This document shows positions 1 through 7,500 of a stretch of DNA of 8,373 bases, one piece after another. The translations under genes were made by a program, and so were the position numbers. The DNA comes from Candidatus Hodarchaeota archaeon (GTDB lineage: Archaea; Asgardarchaeota; Heimdallarchaeia; Hodarchaeales; YT1-057), in assembly GCA_016839955.1 (NCBI GenBank), contig JAEOTI010000333.1, forward strand, positions 1 through 8,373, given 5' to 3'. The first letter of the stretch is position 1, and every line of letters begins with the position of its first letter. Below the pieces are notes generated by a model. It was not told where the DNA came from, searched no databases, and saw only the letters and a program-made list of their open reading frames with translations.

Positions 1-751
1 CAGCAAGATCATCAATAATTCGTTTTCGTGTTTTCTCAGGGCTAGTATTCAAATGAATACTCTCAAGATGTCTATCAAAAAAGCTTACTCGGTTAATTCG
101 ATCTGGAAGCGATAAATTGAAAAGCTTGATTCGAGGTTCTGGTTGATACAAAACAGGAGGGATAGAACCAAGTGTGGCAGTGATGAGAATAACTACGCAT
201 GGTGGTTTACGTATGATATTCTGCGGTTTTCCTGTTCCTCTGACTCCTGTCATTAATAATCCTAAATTGAAAAGAAGTGATCGGTCTTCGGGTGTTAAAG
301 GTGTCTGAACAGTACCAAATTGAAAATCAGTCCAATCTAAAATAAATGTCGCAGGACGATTATTCACTTCGAGAACAGAGGTTAATCCTGCAACAAGTTC
401 ATCAAAGTTTTTTAATGGGGGAAGGTCATGTAATTCCCCCTCATCCATACCAACATCAAAATCTTCTCCTTCCTCCTCAGTATCAATAGTTTCCTGATGT
501 GGAACATCGGTGGTAAACCAATTGCTAAAGATACTCTTCTCTCGTTCCTCTAAAAATGACAACCCATCAAATTTATTCCATAACCCAACGACCTCAAACC
601 CATTCCTTTTTAATGTGTGTTGTAAATACTTCGGAAATAGGTGATACTGTTTCGTTTCGTTATCAAAGTATTCATCACGAGTATTTCCATAAAGAATTAT
701 TCCCTTTCTAATTTTAGCCTCACGAATTAGATTTCGAATTTGTCTATCCAT
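1..751 (-). CDS. Partial AAA+-type ATPase: degenerate N-terminal half, Ycf46-like (3' end off window)
   Basis: ATG at 751 opens a frame that stays clear to base 1 (250 codons, beginning MDRQIRNLIREAKIRKGIIL), so the gene continues beyond the left edge. The order of elements is GIILYGNTRDEYF (17-29), LQHTLKRNGFEVVGLWNKFDGL (43-64), an acidic stretch EEEGEDFDVGMDEGE (92-106), a Walker-B-like strand ATFILDWTDF (134-143), CVVILITATLGSIPPVL (185-201), and LFNLSLPDRINRVSFF (210-225). This matches the inactive N-terminal Rossmann-like half of Ycf46-type AAA+ proteins, in which a helical pair and a functional AAA+ module follow. No true Walker A is present in the visible part. ATPase function is therefore predicted from architecture, not seen. 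Codon use resembles that of the upstream genes, and the nine-base spacing supports co-transcription. Confidence 0.85.
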   Translation of the reverse strand, partial: MDRQIRNLIREAKIRKGIILYGNTRDEYFDNETKQYHLFPKYLQHTLKRNGFEVVGLWNKFDGLSFLEEREKSIFSNWFTTDVPHQETIDTEEEGEDFDVGMDEGELHDLPPLKNFDELVAGLTSVLEVNNRPATFILDWTDFQFGTVQTPLTPEDRSLLFNLGLLMTGVRGTGKPQNIIRKPPCVVILITATLGSIPPVLYQPEPRIKLFNLSLPDRINRVSFFDRHLESIHLNTSPEKTRKRIIDDLA

Positions 752-762
752 GTTTATCCCTT
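752..762 (-). promoter_or_regulatory. Shine-Dalgarno-like site overlapping the preceding stop codon
   Basis: The minus strand reads TAAGGGATAAACATG. The TAA stop of the coiled-coil gene supplies the AA of AAGGG, and the G run ends six bases before the ATG at 751. This nine-base spacer is the longest clear intergenic gap in the window and supports the ATG at 751 as the start. Confidence 0.6.
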
Positions 763-1642
763 ATTTTTTCATTGTATGTGTCTGTCCAACTGGTGTTGGA
801 AATTCTTTTGATCCTTTTCTAATTTTGTCGGGATTGTGCCACACAAATTGTTCGATCGATGTTTCGACATTTCCTTCCGTATTAATTTCTTCTAAAACCG
901 CGTCTAATTCCTGTTTACAAGTTGTACCCGTGTATCCTTCAAGATCAAATTTAATAGTGATATCATCATAGATTTGGAATAAAGCCATCTTTCCAGAAGG
1001 CATTTTCCCTGTTACATGCACTACATTTTGCTTAAGCTTAGGTGTACTAATTATAAATCCCTGCTTCTTCAACGCTGACAGAATAGTTTTCACAATCTCT
1101 TTTCTAACTTCTATTTCTTCATCTTCCTTGAGTAGACTATTTGCTTCAGTTTTCACCTCATCAATTTCTTTACGAATGAGTTTTGCCGTTGATGCTGTAG
1201 TCTGCATTGTTTTTAAGCGTTGAACTAGAATTTGGTGTTTTTCCTGTAATTTCATATCTTGTATTGGTAAAGTTTCAAGATTATCAACTTCTATTCTTAA
1301 TAATTGCTCAGCTGTCTGTCGTTCAGTTGTCCATTCTTTTTCTCTAGCAATGGTTGAAGTAATTGCGCTATTCACTTCTTCAACTGATTCTTGTACTATC
1401 AATAAAGCTTCATCAGGATTTATTTGGAGCAGCTGTTGAGCTTTTTTCCATTGATTCCTGATTTCAATTGCATTTTCTCCAATAAAATGTGAAGTAGTTG
1501 GATTTGATTCATATTGGATTAGTTTTTTTTCTAAAACATTTAACAGGTTTGTACATTGATTCCGTACACGATTTTTTCGGAGTTCTTCTCTTCTTTTTGC
1601 CTCTAATAAAGCTCTTAATCGTCCATTTCCACTCATTATCAC
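761..1642 (-). CDS. Coiled-coil protein with DUF2997-like C-terminal domain
   Basis: A cytoplasmic protein of 293 residues (291 if ATG 1636 is used) without signal peptide or membrane segment; I do not recognise it as a named family. Residues about 8-170 are highly charged and helical, starting with a basic run (LEAKRREELRKNRVR) and continuing as probable coiled coil. Residues about 176-275 form a compact alpha/beta domain: KTILSALKKQGFIIS, VVHVTGKMPSGKMALFQI, then IKFDLEGYTGTTCKQELDAVL and WHNPDKIRKG. The segment with GYTG..C followed by a helix recalls DUF2997, and the preceding strand-rich part loosely recalls DUF1257. Both are known beside Ycf46-type AAA+ genes, which agrees with the next gene. 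There is no Walker motif, so it is not an SMC-type ATPase. I infer an adaptor between the ATPase and the nuclease or helicase. The gene is real with high confidence; domain naming is tentative. Confidence 0.85.
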   Translation of the reverse strand: MIMSGNGRLRALLEAKRREELRKNRVRNQCTNLLNVLEKKLIQYESNPTTSHFIGENAIEIRNQWKKAQQLLQINPDEALLIVQESVEEVNSAITSTIAREKEWTTERQTAEQLLRIEVDNLETLPIQDMKLQEKHQILVQRLKTMQTTASTAKLIRKEIDEVKTEANSLLKEDEEIEVRKEIVKTILSALKKQGFIISTPKLKQNVVHVTGKMPSGKMALFQIYDDITIKFDLEGYTGTTCKQELDAVLEEINTEGNVETSIEQFVWHNPDKIRKGSKEFPTPVGQTHTMKK

Positions 1643-4548
1643 TCATCCTCAATATACGAGTATTCACCAAGTATGTACTCTTGGGTATTTGGATCAATCA
1701 TGAATGTAACCCTTCGTTTTTGGATCTCAATTTTTAATTCGGGATATTTCTCTTTCCAGTCACGAAACAGATTATTAGTCAAGATTAACGTGTTATCTTT
1801 AATAGCAAACTGTATTATGAAATAATCATCTGAAACACCTGCAGGGGTTTCTCGAACCACTTTCTTCTTGATTAATGGTTTAAGGTCATCGAAATCGTAC
1901 ACATCGTATTTTAATGCAGCACTGATAAATATAATGACCTTATTAAATTTATATTTCTTCTGAAGCTCATTATACAGTTGAATTAAATTTTCAACTGAAT
2001 ATTTCTCCCCTGTTTTTTCAGTCTTTACGACATTGTTTCCATCCACCACAATGCGGTCAATTGGAGGAATAGGGAATACATCTATGTTATTTTTATCTTT
2101 TTTATCATTTGTTTTTTCCTTTTTCTTTTCCTTTCTCCATTTCTTCAGCTGTGAACCTAATTTTAATTGCCCCAGAGAGTTTCTAACAACTTTCTCCCTA
2201 TCAATATCTTCTTCCAAGTATGGTACTGTACGACCCCAAATATGTTTTGTATTGATTTTAATAATGGTAGTTCCAATAGAACGTTCTAAGACACTTTTTA
2301 CCCGTTCTAAGAACAGAAGCCATAATTCTAATTCTGAAAACGTTTGTGGTTGTAAAGATTTTTCAATCTGTTTTACTATCTTCTTCACATAGTTATTGAT
2401 GTCGTTTCCAAATAAAAGATGAAGTTCCTTAAGATTAGCAACCAAATAACGAATAGATGATTGATTCTTGTTTGTTAAGACTTCTTGTGGTAATATCTTT
2501 AAAACATCTTTAGTAATAGAAATATCTGAATCAATGGAAGAAACTTGAGTGGTAATCTGACGTATAAGTTTTATTCCATCTTTCTCGGTAAAATTAAGAT
2601 CTATACTTCTTAATGCAAGTGAAGCATAATTCTTAAGTTCTTTGTTTGTTGGAATGCGGTTATTTTTTGATAGAAACGCTTGTACTGATAACATTTCAAT
2701 TGGTTCAAAATCCACTGATCCAACTTTAATTGAATCTCTTAAGACATTTAAGAAAGTTTCATTAATTCTGTTACTTTCAAATACTTCAAGCCTATTGAAT
2801 AAATCTTCATACGCATGTACATTTATTGGTTTGGGGATTCTTTTCACTATGGACTCAACAATATCTACACATTGGTTTAAACGGTGATCTAAATCTTTTT
2901 CAATCCTCACGATTTTATTTGTTGACAAAGTTCTTTGGAATTTCACTTTAATTTTATGCAGATCTTTGTAAACATCCCCAATTTCTGTGATGGATTTATG
3001 AAACATGTTCCAAGTGCCATTAAATCTTACATTCAATTTATCCTCCATCAACAGGTCTAATCTTGCTAAAAAAACCTCATAATTGAGCAAAAATCGTTTG
3101 GGATCAAATTTAATAATCTCTTCCCAAGAATAAAAACTGAAAATCTTATTTATTATGTCTTTATTGAGTTCAAGATCATATACTTCAGTATCAAGAGTTT
3201 CCTGTAATTCAAGTATTTCAATAATCAGGCCTTCAGCTTTGTCACCATCAGTGATTATCTGAATGGGTATGGTTAGAAGTAAGGAGCGAAGAGTCCCGAT
3301 TGAAGGGGTTAAATAATACATTGCTATGTTTCTTTCAAAGGAATGTTCATCCATCTTGTTAAGAATCTCATTCATTAGAGCAATACGATAATTTTTTGAG
3401 GTGTTATCCTGATTTATAATAAAAAGAGGGATTTCAAAACCATTTACCTCTACATTAGTTAGAACAGCTTGTTTTTCCTTTGATAAAATAGTATTATCTT
3501 GAAGTTGAACTTCAGAATGATCGATCTGAATTTGTAAAGAAGACGGGAAAAAGGTATTATTTTTATCTATTGTTTCTAATTTAATCTCTTTCGAGTTAAA
3601 TCCATTTCTGGTTAAATAAACAATTATTTGGGGTTTTTTACTTTGGTGTTGAATGATTTCAGGAGAATTCTGAATATTTGTGATCATCCATTTTTCATTT
3701 AAAATGAAAAACTCGTTGAAGACTTTATTAATATCCGTTGGTAAAAATAACTTCATGTCAGTTTCAATTTGGTGGACTTGAGTCGAAAGAGTACTGTTGT
3801 AGGGAGAGCTATCCCGAATATTAGTTAAATGCTTTTCCATCAATCCATTACGCATAAATTGCTCATACAGGATTTTATTAAGTAATTGATTATGTTTATT
3901 GCTAAATGGATGTTCTGAAACTCGGATCATTAAGCCCTCCTTTGTTAAAAAAAGATTAACTTTAATATTAACCCACAATTGATCAATATCGTCCACTTCA
4001 TGTTCAAGAATTTCTTCTTCGGGTTTCAGTATCTTCTTGAGCTGACCCACATGGTTTCTTATAATTTTTTCAGGAATATAGCTGGGAATACTAAGAGTTT
4101 CATCTATTGTCTCACAAATTTCTGTGTTTTCAAGTTTATCAATACCAATAAGCCATTCTGAAGATGATGCTTCTCGAAAAATTGGAAAATGAATATTTCG
4201 CGGATCACTAATCATTTTCTTCTGTTGATAGAGTTTTTCTCCAGATTCTGTTAATTGGTATTGGGATTCATCTTTCAGCTCTAATAAACCAAGAGTTTGC
4301 AATTCTCCTGCTGTTTTCATCAGAAAATCCATTTTTATTATTCCTAACTCGTGTTTAATTTCCTCAAGAGTAGGTCTAGGATTCAATTCATGTGATGGAG
4401 CCATGATAGCCCATTCTAGCAGGTAAATCTCTCGAGTTTTGATAACACGAGCTTTCACATGAACTTTTAGAACTGTGAGAGATTCATCTACTTTCTGTAG
4501 AAAAAATGGTGACCATTTACGTTCATTTGATTTACTCAATGATATCAT
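1639..4548 (-). CDS. Winged-helix-like protein with C-terminal Zc3h12a/Regnase-type NYN (PIN) ribonuclease domain
   Basis: Multidomain protein of 969 residues, probably a metal-dependent RNase. Residues about 38-108 look like a winged helix: TLEEIKHELGI, then FLMKTAGELQTLGLLEL, then a wing ending in YQLTESGEKLY. Residues about 160-260 include a beta-rich segment (LWVNIKVNLFLTKEGLMIRV) that I cannot name, and 260-800 are mostly helical and unrecognised. A lysine-rich linker (802-819) leads to the NYN domain (830-969), with IVVDGNNV (D836, N839), SDDYFIIQFA (D907, D908), LILTNNLFRDW and RRVTFMIDPNTQEYIL. That order matches Regnase-1, except that N926 occupies the place of its fourth acidic residue. 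No CCCH zinc finger is seen. ATG 4548 overlaps the helicase gene by 17 bases; the stop abuts or overlaps the next gene. The NYN call is strong, the winged helix moderate, and the RNA substrate is unknown. Confidence 0.9.
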   Translation of the reverse strand: MISLSKSNERKWSPFFLQKVDESLTVLKVHVKARVIKTREIYLLEWAIMAPSHELNPRPTLEEIKHELGIIKMDFLMKTAGELQTLGLLELKDESQYQLTESGEKLYQQKKMISDPRNIHFPIFREASSSEWLIGIDKLENTEICETIDETLSIPSYIPEKIIRNHVGQLKKILKPEEEILEHEVDDIDQLWVNIKVNLFLTKEGLMIRVSEHPFSNKHNQLLNKILYEQFMRNGLMEKHLTNIRDSSPYNSTLSTQVHQIETDMKLFLPTDINKVFNEFFILNEKWMITNIQNSPEIIQHQSKKPQIIVYLTRNGFNSKEIKLETIDKNNTFFPSSLQIQIDHSEVQLQDNTILSKEKQAVLTNVEVNGFEIPLFIINQDNTSKNYRIALMNEILNKMDEHSFERNIAMYYLTPSIGTLRSLLLTIPIQIITDGDKAEGLIIEILELQETLDTEVYDLELNKDIINKIFSFYSWEEIIKFDPKRFLLNYEVFLARLDLLMEDKLNVRFNGTWNMFHKSITEIGDVYKDLHKIKVKFQRTLSTNKIVRIEKDLDHRLNQCVDIVESIVKRIPKPINVHAYEDLFNRLEVFESNRINETFLNVLRDSIKVGSVDFEPIEMLSVQAFLSKNNRIPTNKELKNYASLALRSIDLNFTEKDGIKLIRQITTQVSSIDSDISITKDVLKILPQEVLTNKNQSSIRYLVANLKELHLLFGNDINNYVKKIVKQIEKSLQPQTFSELELWLLFLERVKSVLERSIGTTIIKINTKHIWGRTVPYLEEDIDREKVVRNSLGQLKLGSQLKKWRKEKKKEKTNDKKDKNNIDVFPIPPIDRIVVDGNNVVKTEKTGEKYSVENLIQLYNELQKKYKFNKVIIFISAALKYDVYDFDDLKPLIKKKVVRETPAGVSDDYFIIQFAIKDNTLILTNNLFRDWKEKYPELKIEIQKRRVTFMIDPNTQEYILGEYSYIEDE
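1642..2061 (-). other. NYN/PIN-like RNase domain (Zc3h12a type), residues 830-969
   Basis: Three blocks define the fold. A beta strand with VVDGNNV supplies D836 (codon 2041-2043) and N839. SDDYFI supplies D907 and D908 (codons 1825-1830). LILTNNLFRDW and the following RRVTFMIDP complete the Regnase-type signature. Regnase-1 has Asp after the Asn in the third block (SND..YRD); here the codon at 1771-1773 is AAT, Asn. Metal-dependent RNase chemistry is family knowledge; whether this variant cuts is unknown. Confidence 0.85.
1643..1650 (-). promoter_or_regulatory. Shine-Dalgarno-like site GAGGATGA that bears on the start of the coiled-coil gene
   Basis: GAGGATGA on the minus strand lies within the last codons of the NYN gene. 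GAGG (1647-1650) is four bases from the GTG at 1642 and ten bases from the in-frame ATG at 1636. Either start is plausible: the GTG gives a GTGA stop-start overlap, the ATG a two-base gap. A closer ATG at 1646 is in another frame and yields only a 62-codon shadow. Confidence 0.5.
2092..2145 (-). other. Lysine-rich low-complexity linker before the NYN domain (residues 802-819)
   Basis: A stretch of Lys and Glu with Asn and Asp (starting KKWRKEKKKEK) separates the helical body from the RNase domain and is followed by a proline-containing connector (FPIPP, 825-829). It looks like a flexible, positively charged tether that could position the nuclease or contact RNA. The function is inferred. Confidence 0.6.
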
Positions 4549-7500
4549 ACCCCCTTACATAATAATTACCACCATGACAGGTTTCTGCAGCATTAATAAT
4601 TTCTCTGTATGAATATTTCCTAATGAAATTTCCCTTTCCATATCGAATATTCACCTGAATCCCTTCAAAGGCCGCTTTAGAACCAACAATGATTAACAAA
4701 GCTTGAGCACGAGAAAATGCAACATTTATTCGACGAAATTCTTTTACAAAGGCAGTTGGTGAACCTTTTGGAGGAGATGAAACCAGACTTACTATTACAA
4801 CAGGCCTTTCCATCCCTTGAAACCGATCAACCGTGCCAATTCTATATTGAATTTTTTCTATGAGGTGGTTTTGTTTTAAATTTCGCACCATTTCTCTTAA
4901 TCTACGCTCTTGACCAGCATAAAAAGAAATTATCGCGATTTTTTGAGGTGGTTTTTCTCCTTTAGTTTGTAAATTTTGAATTTGTTCATTTAATGCAAGG
5001 AGAATTTTTCGTATCACTTCTATTTCGTACTCATTATATCGTGAGGTAAATTTCCCCCTCTCTCTTCCTTCAATATTACGTGCCGTCTTTCCATTAACTT
5101 GTTTATAGGTTGTATCAACCCAAACCAAATGGGTATCAGGGGAAGTAAGGTCTCCTGATTTTCCCTTGAGCACAAAATAATTCTTTATCTTCTCTTCATC
5201 CTCATTTAATCCTTGTTTTAGTTGATAACCCTGTGGATAGAATTGGTTGATTGCTCTCATTATTGTTGAATGCATTCGGTACTGGAGTATTAAACGCTCT
5301 TTCAGTTGTTCCTCTGCCTCTTCGAACATTTCTTGAAAATATGAGGCTGTGACAAGTCTTTCAAACCGCTTGACGAGATCTTGAGCATCTTCGTCTTCTC
5401 CAAATTCCTGAATGGGTAATTCGTCAGTGCTTAATCGGAATAAAGGAGGTAATTGTTGATGATCACCAACTAGAACAATTTGTTTCCCTAATAGCATTGG
5501 CATTAGAATTTCAGGAGGTGTGGCTTTCGAAACCTCATCAATAATGACGAGGTCAAACTCTCTCTCGGGCTTTCCATGGAAACGATATTTTCCTGTTTCG
5601 GTACACGTCGCTCCAACTACATTTGCTAAATCAATATATGTTGAAACGAGGTTTTCATATTCATCAGTTGATGAATTTTCGATCTTGTTTATCCATTCTT
5701 TCTGGAGAGCTAACCATCTACGAGATTGTTCTAGTTCCACTTGTTGTTGCTGCAGCAGATTATTATAATGTTGGTGTAGGAGCTGTAATGAATCCTCATT
5801 GAGATGAAAATCTTGCTCAAATTTCTCCTCATCAGGAATGATCTGAGCGATCAATTTTGTATTCTGTTGAATTATTTTTATTGCATTTTGAATAATTTGA
5901 CTGTTTTGATCAATCTCTCTTTCACAAGCAATTATTTCAGTATGAATTTCCTTTAATTCTCTATTTATTTTCTCAATAAGGTCTTCATTTTTCTCAGTTG
6001 AATCTTTTAATTCTCTATTTTTCTGAATTAGTTCATTTAGAATCGAAGCTGGTAATCTAAAAGAGAAATCCTGAAAATTGTTAATTAACTGTTCTAGCTG
6101 TTCTAATAATGGTAAATATTCATTTTTTGGCGTTAATGCTTTTTTAAAGATAGTAAGCTGTTGGAACAGATCAGAATTGTCTATTAGATCAAAAAACTTC
6201 AAGAGGTGATCAATTTGTACTCTTAAAGAAGTTGATTCATCTTGCCAAGAAGTACCAAAGATTTTTGTGGCATAAGTTCCTTTTTCTACTTCTATCTGCC
6301 TGTTAATTTCAAGTAATTCCTTAGAATACTGATTCATTAAGTTTTGATCTGTTGTTTTCATCAGTTTATTAGTGATTCTTTGTCGCTGTTCAGTCAATTG
6401 AAGGATTTCATCACTACTAATTTTTTCCTTTTGATCAATAATTTTCTTTAGACCACCAATTTTTGAGAGGACTTCGGGATGAATTTTTTGAATTTCTTTA
6501 ATTATGACTAATATTTCTCCAGTTTCTATCAAATCTAAACTGTAAGTACCCTTTATTTTGGATTTTTCCAATAATTTTGCAATCTGCTGGCGAATTAGAG
6601 GGATAAATGAAGGTAAAATTTCGAATAAAATCTGTAATTCTTCGTAAAGTACAAATTCTTGTAACTTTAGAACTTTTGTAGAAAAATGCAATTGTTTAGC
6701 TAATCTTGTTTTATTCTCAAGTAGTTCTTCTTTTGTCTGTCCAATTCTATTTTCTTCACTTAAAAGGTTGTTAAGGTCATTTCTAATTGAATTAATCTTT
6801 TTTTCAGCGTTTTGTTGTTTCTCATAACGTTCCTCAATAATCTTAATTGCTTCTTTGAATCTAGTAGTGTTATTAAGAAGAACTTCACGTTCACCTACAA
6901 TTTTAGTGACTTCTGCTTTAACACTCTCAAACCATCGTTTTACAACATTTTCTTCAATAAACTCATGTCCTTCTTCCGTGGCGTGTTTTCCGATTCTGAT
7001 TGGCATAATAACACGCTGATTTGCTAATCTTTTCAGGGCATTATCAACAGCTAAATTAGCTTGGGAAGCAACTAGGACTTTGCCTCCCCATAATGCAATT
7101 TGATGACATAGTTCGGCAATTACAGTCGTTTTCCCTGTTCCTGGGGGGCCTTGAATCAAGGTAATATCTGGAGAATTTAAAGCACGTTCTAGGGCATCAA
7201 ATTGTTTTTGGTTCAAATCTTTCCGAATTAAAGATTCAGGATCAATTCTCTCTCTTCGAATAGGCAATCGAGCTTCTGTAACATCAAAAATAAAATCTTC
7301 TAGTCGTGGGTTAACAGCTTGGCCTTTATAAAGACGTCTAATCGCTTTTTCCTGTAACGTAAATGGCAATTGGTCCAAAAAAACAGAATTTAGTAATAAT
7401 CCTTCTTTTGGTAGACTGTTAAATGGGTTGCTAGAAACATAATTAAGGACATTATCTGTACCTGTTTCTTCTGAAATTACATATTCATCATTTAAATCGA

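Noticed and set aside
224..247. GVRGTGKP, resembling a Walker A motif in the partial fourth gene
   Set aside because: The residue after Lys is Pro instead of Thr or Ser. The motif lies in a loop after the Walker-B-like strand, not before it as a real P-loop would, and it is not preceded by a beta strand. It is probably a chance match.
750..971. Plus-strand open frame of 73 codons, and similar plus-strand frames of 60-119 codons elsewhere (such as 1498-1737, 2033-2392, 2642-2887, 3979-4161, 5520-5768, 6812-7027)
   Set aside because: Each lies opposite a well-supported minus-strand gene. Their proteins are rich in Phe, Ser and Cys as expected from antisense translation of Lys/Glu-rich coding sequence, with no recognisable domains.
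761..1642. SMC- or Rad50-like ATPase because of the long coiled coil
   Set aside because: There are no Walker A, signature or Walker B motifs, and the protein is too short to be an SMC arm with heads.
1509..1697. Minus-strand frame of 62 codons across the junction of the NYN and coiled-coil genes
   Set aside because: It has a close Shine-Dalgarno-like site, but it is out of frame with both flanking genes and overlaps them fully. Its Lys-rich product resembles no domain I know.
4532..4700. PD-(D/E)XK nuclease domain at the helicase C-terminus, as in some DNA2-like proteins
   Set aside because: Only about 57 residues follow motif VI, and I see no D...ExK pattern in them.
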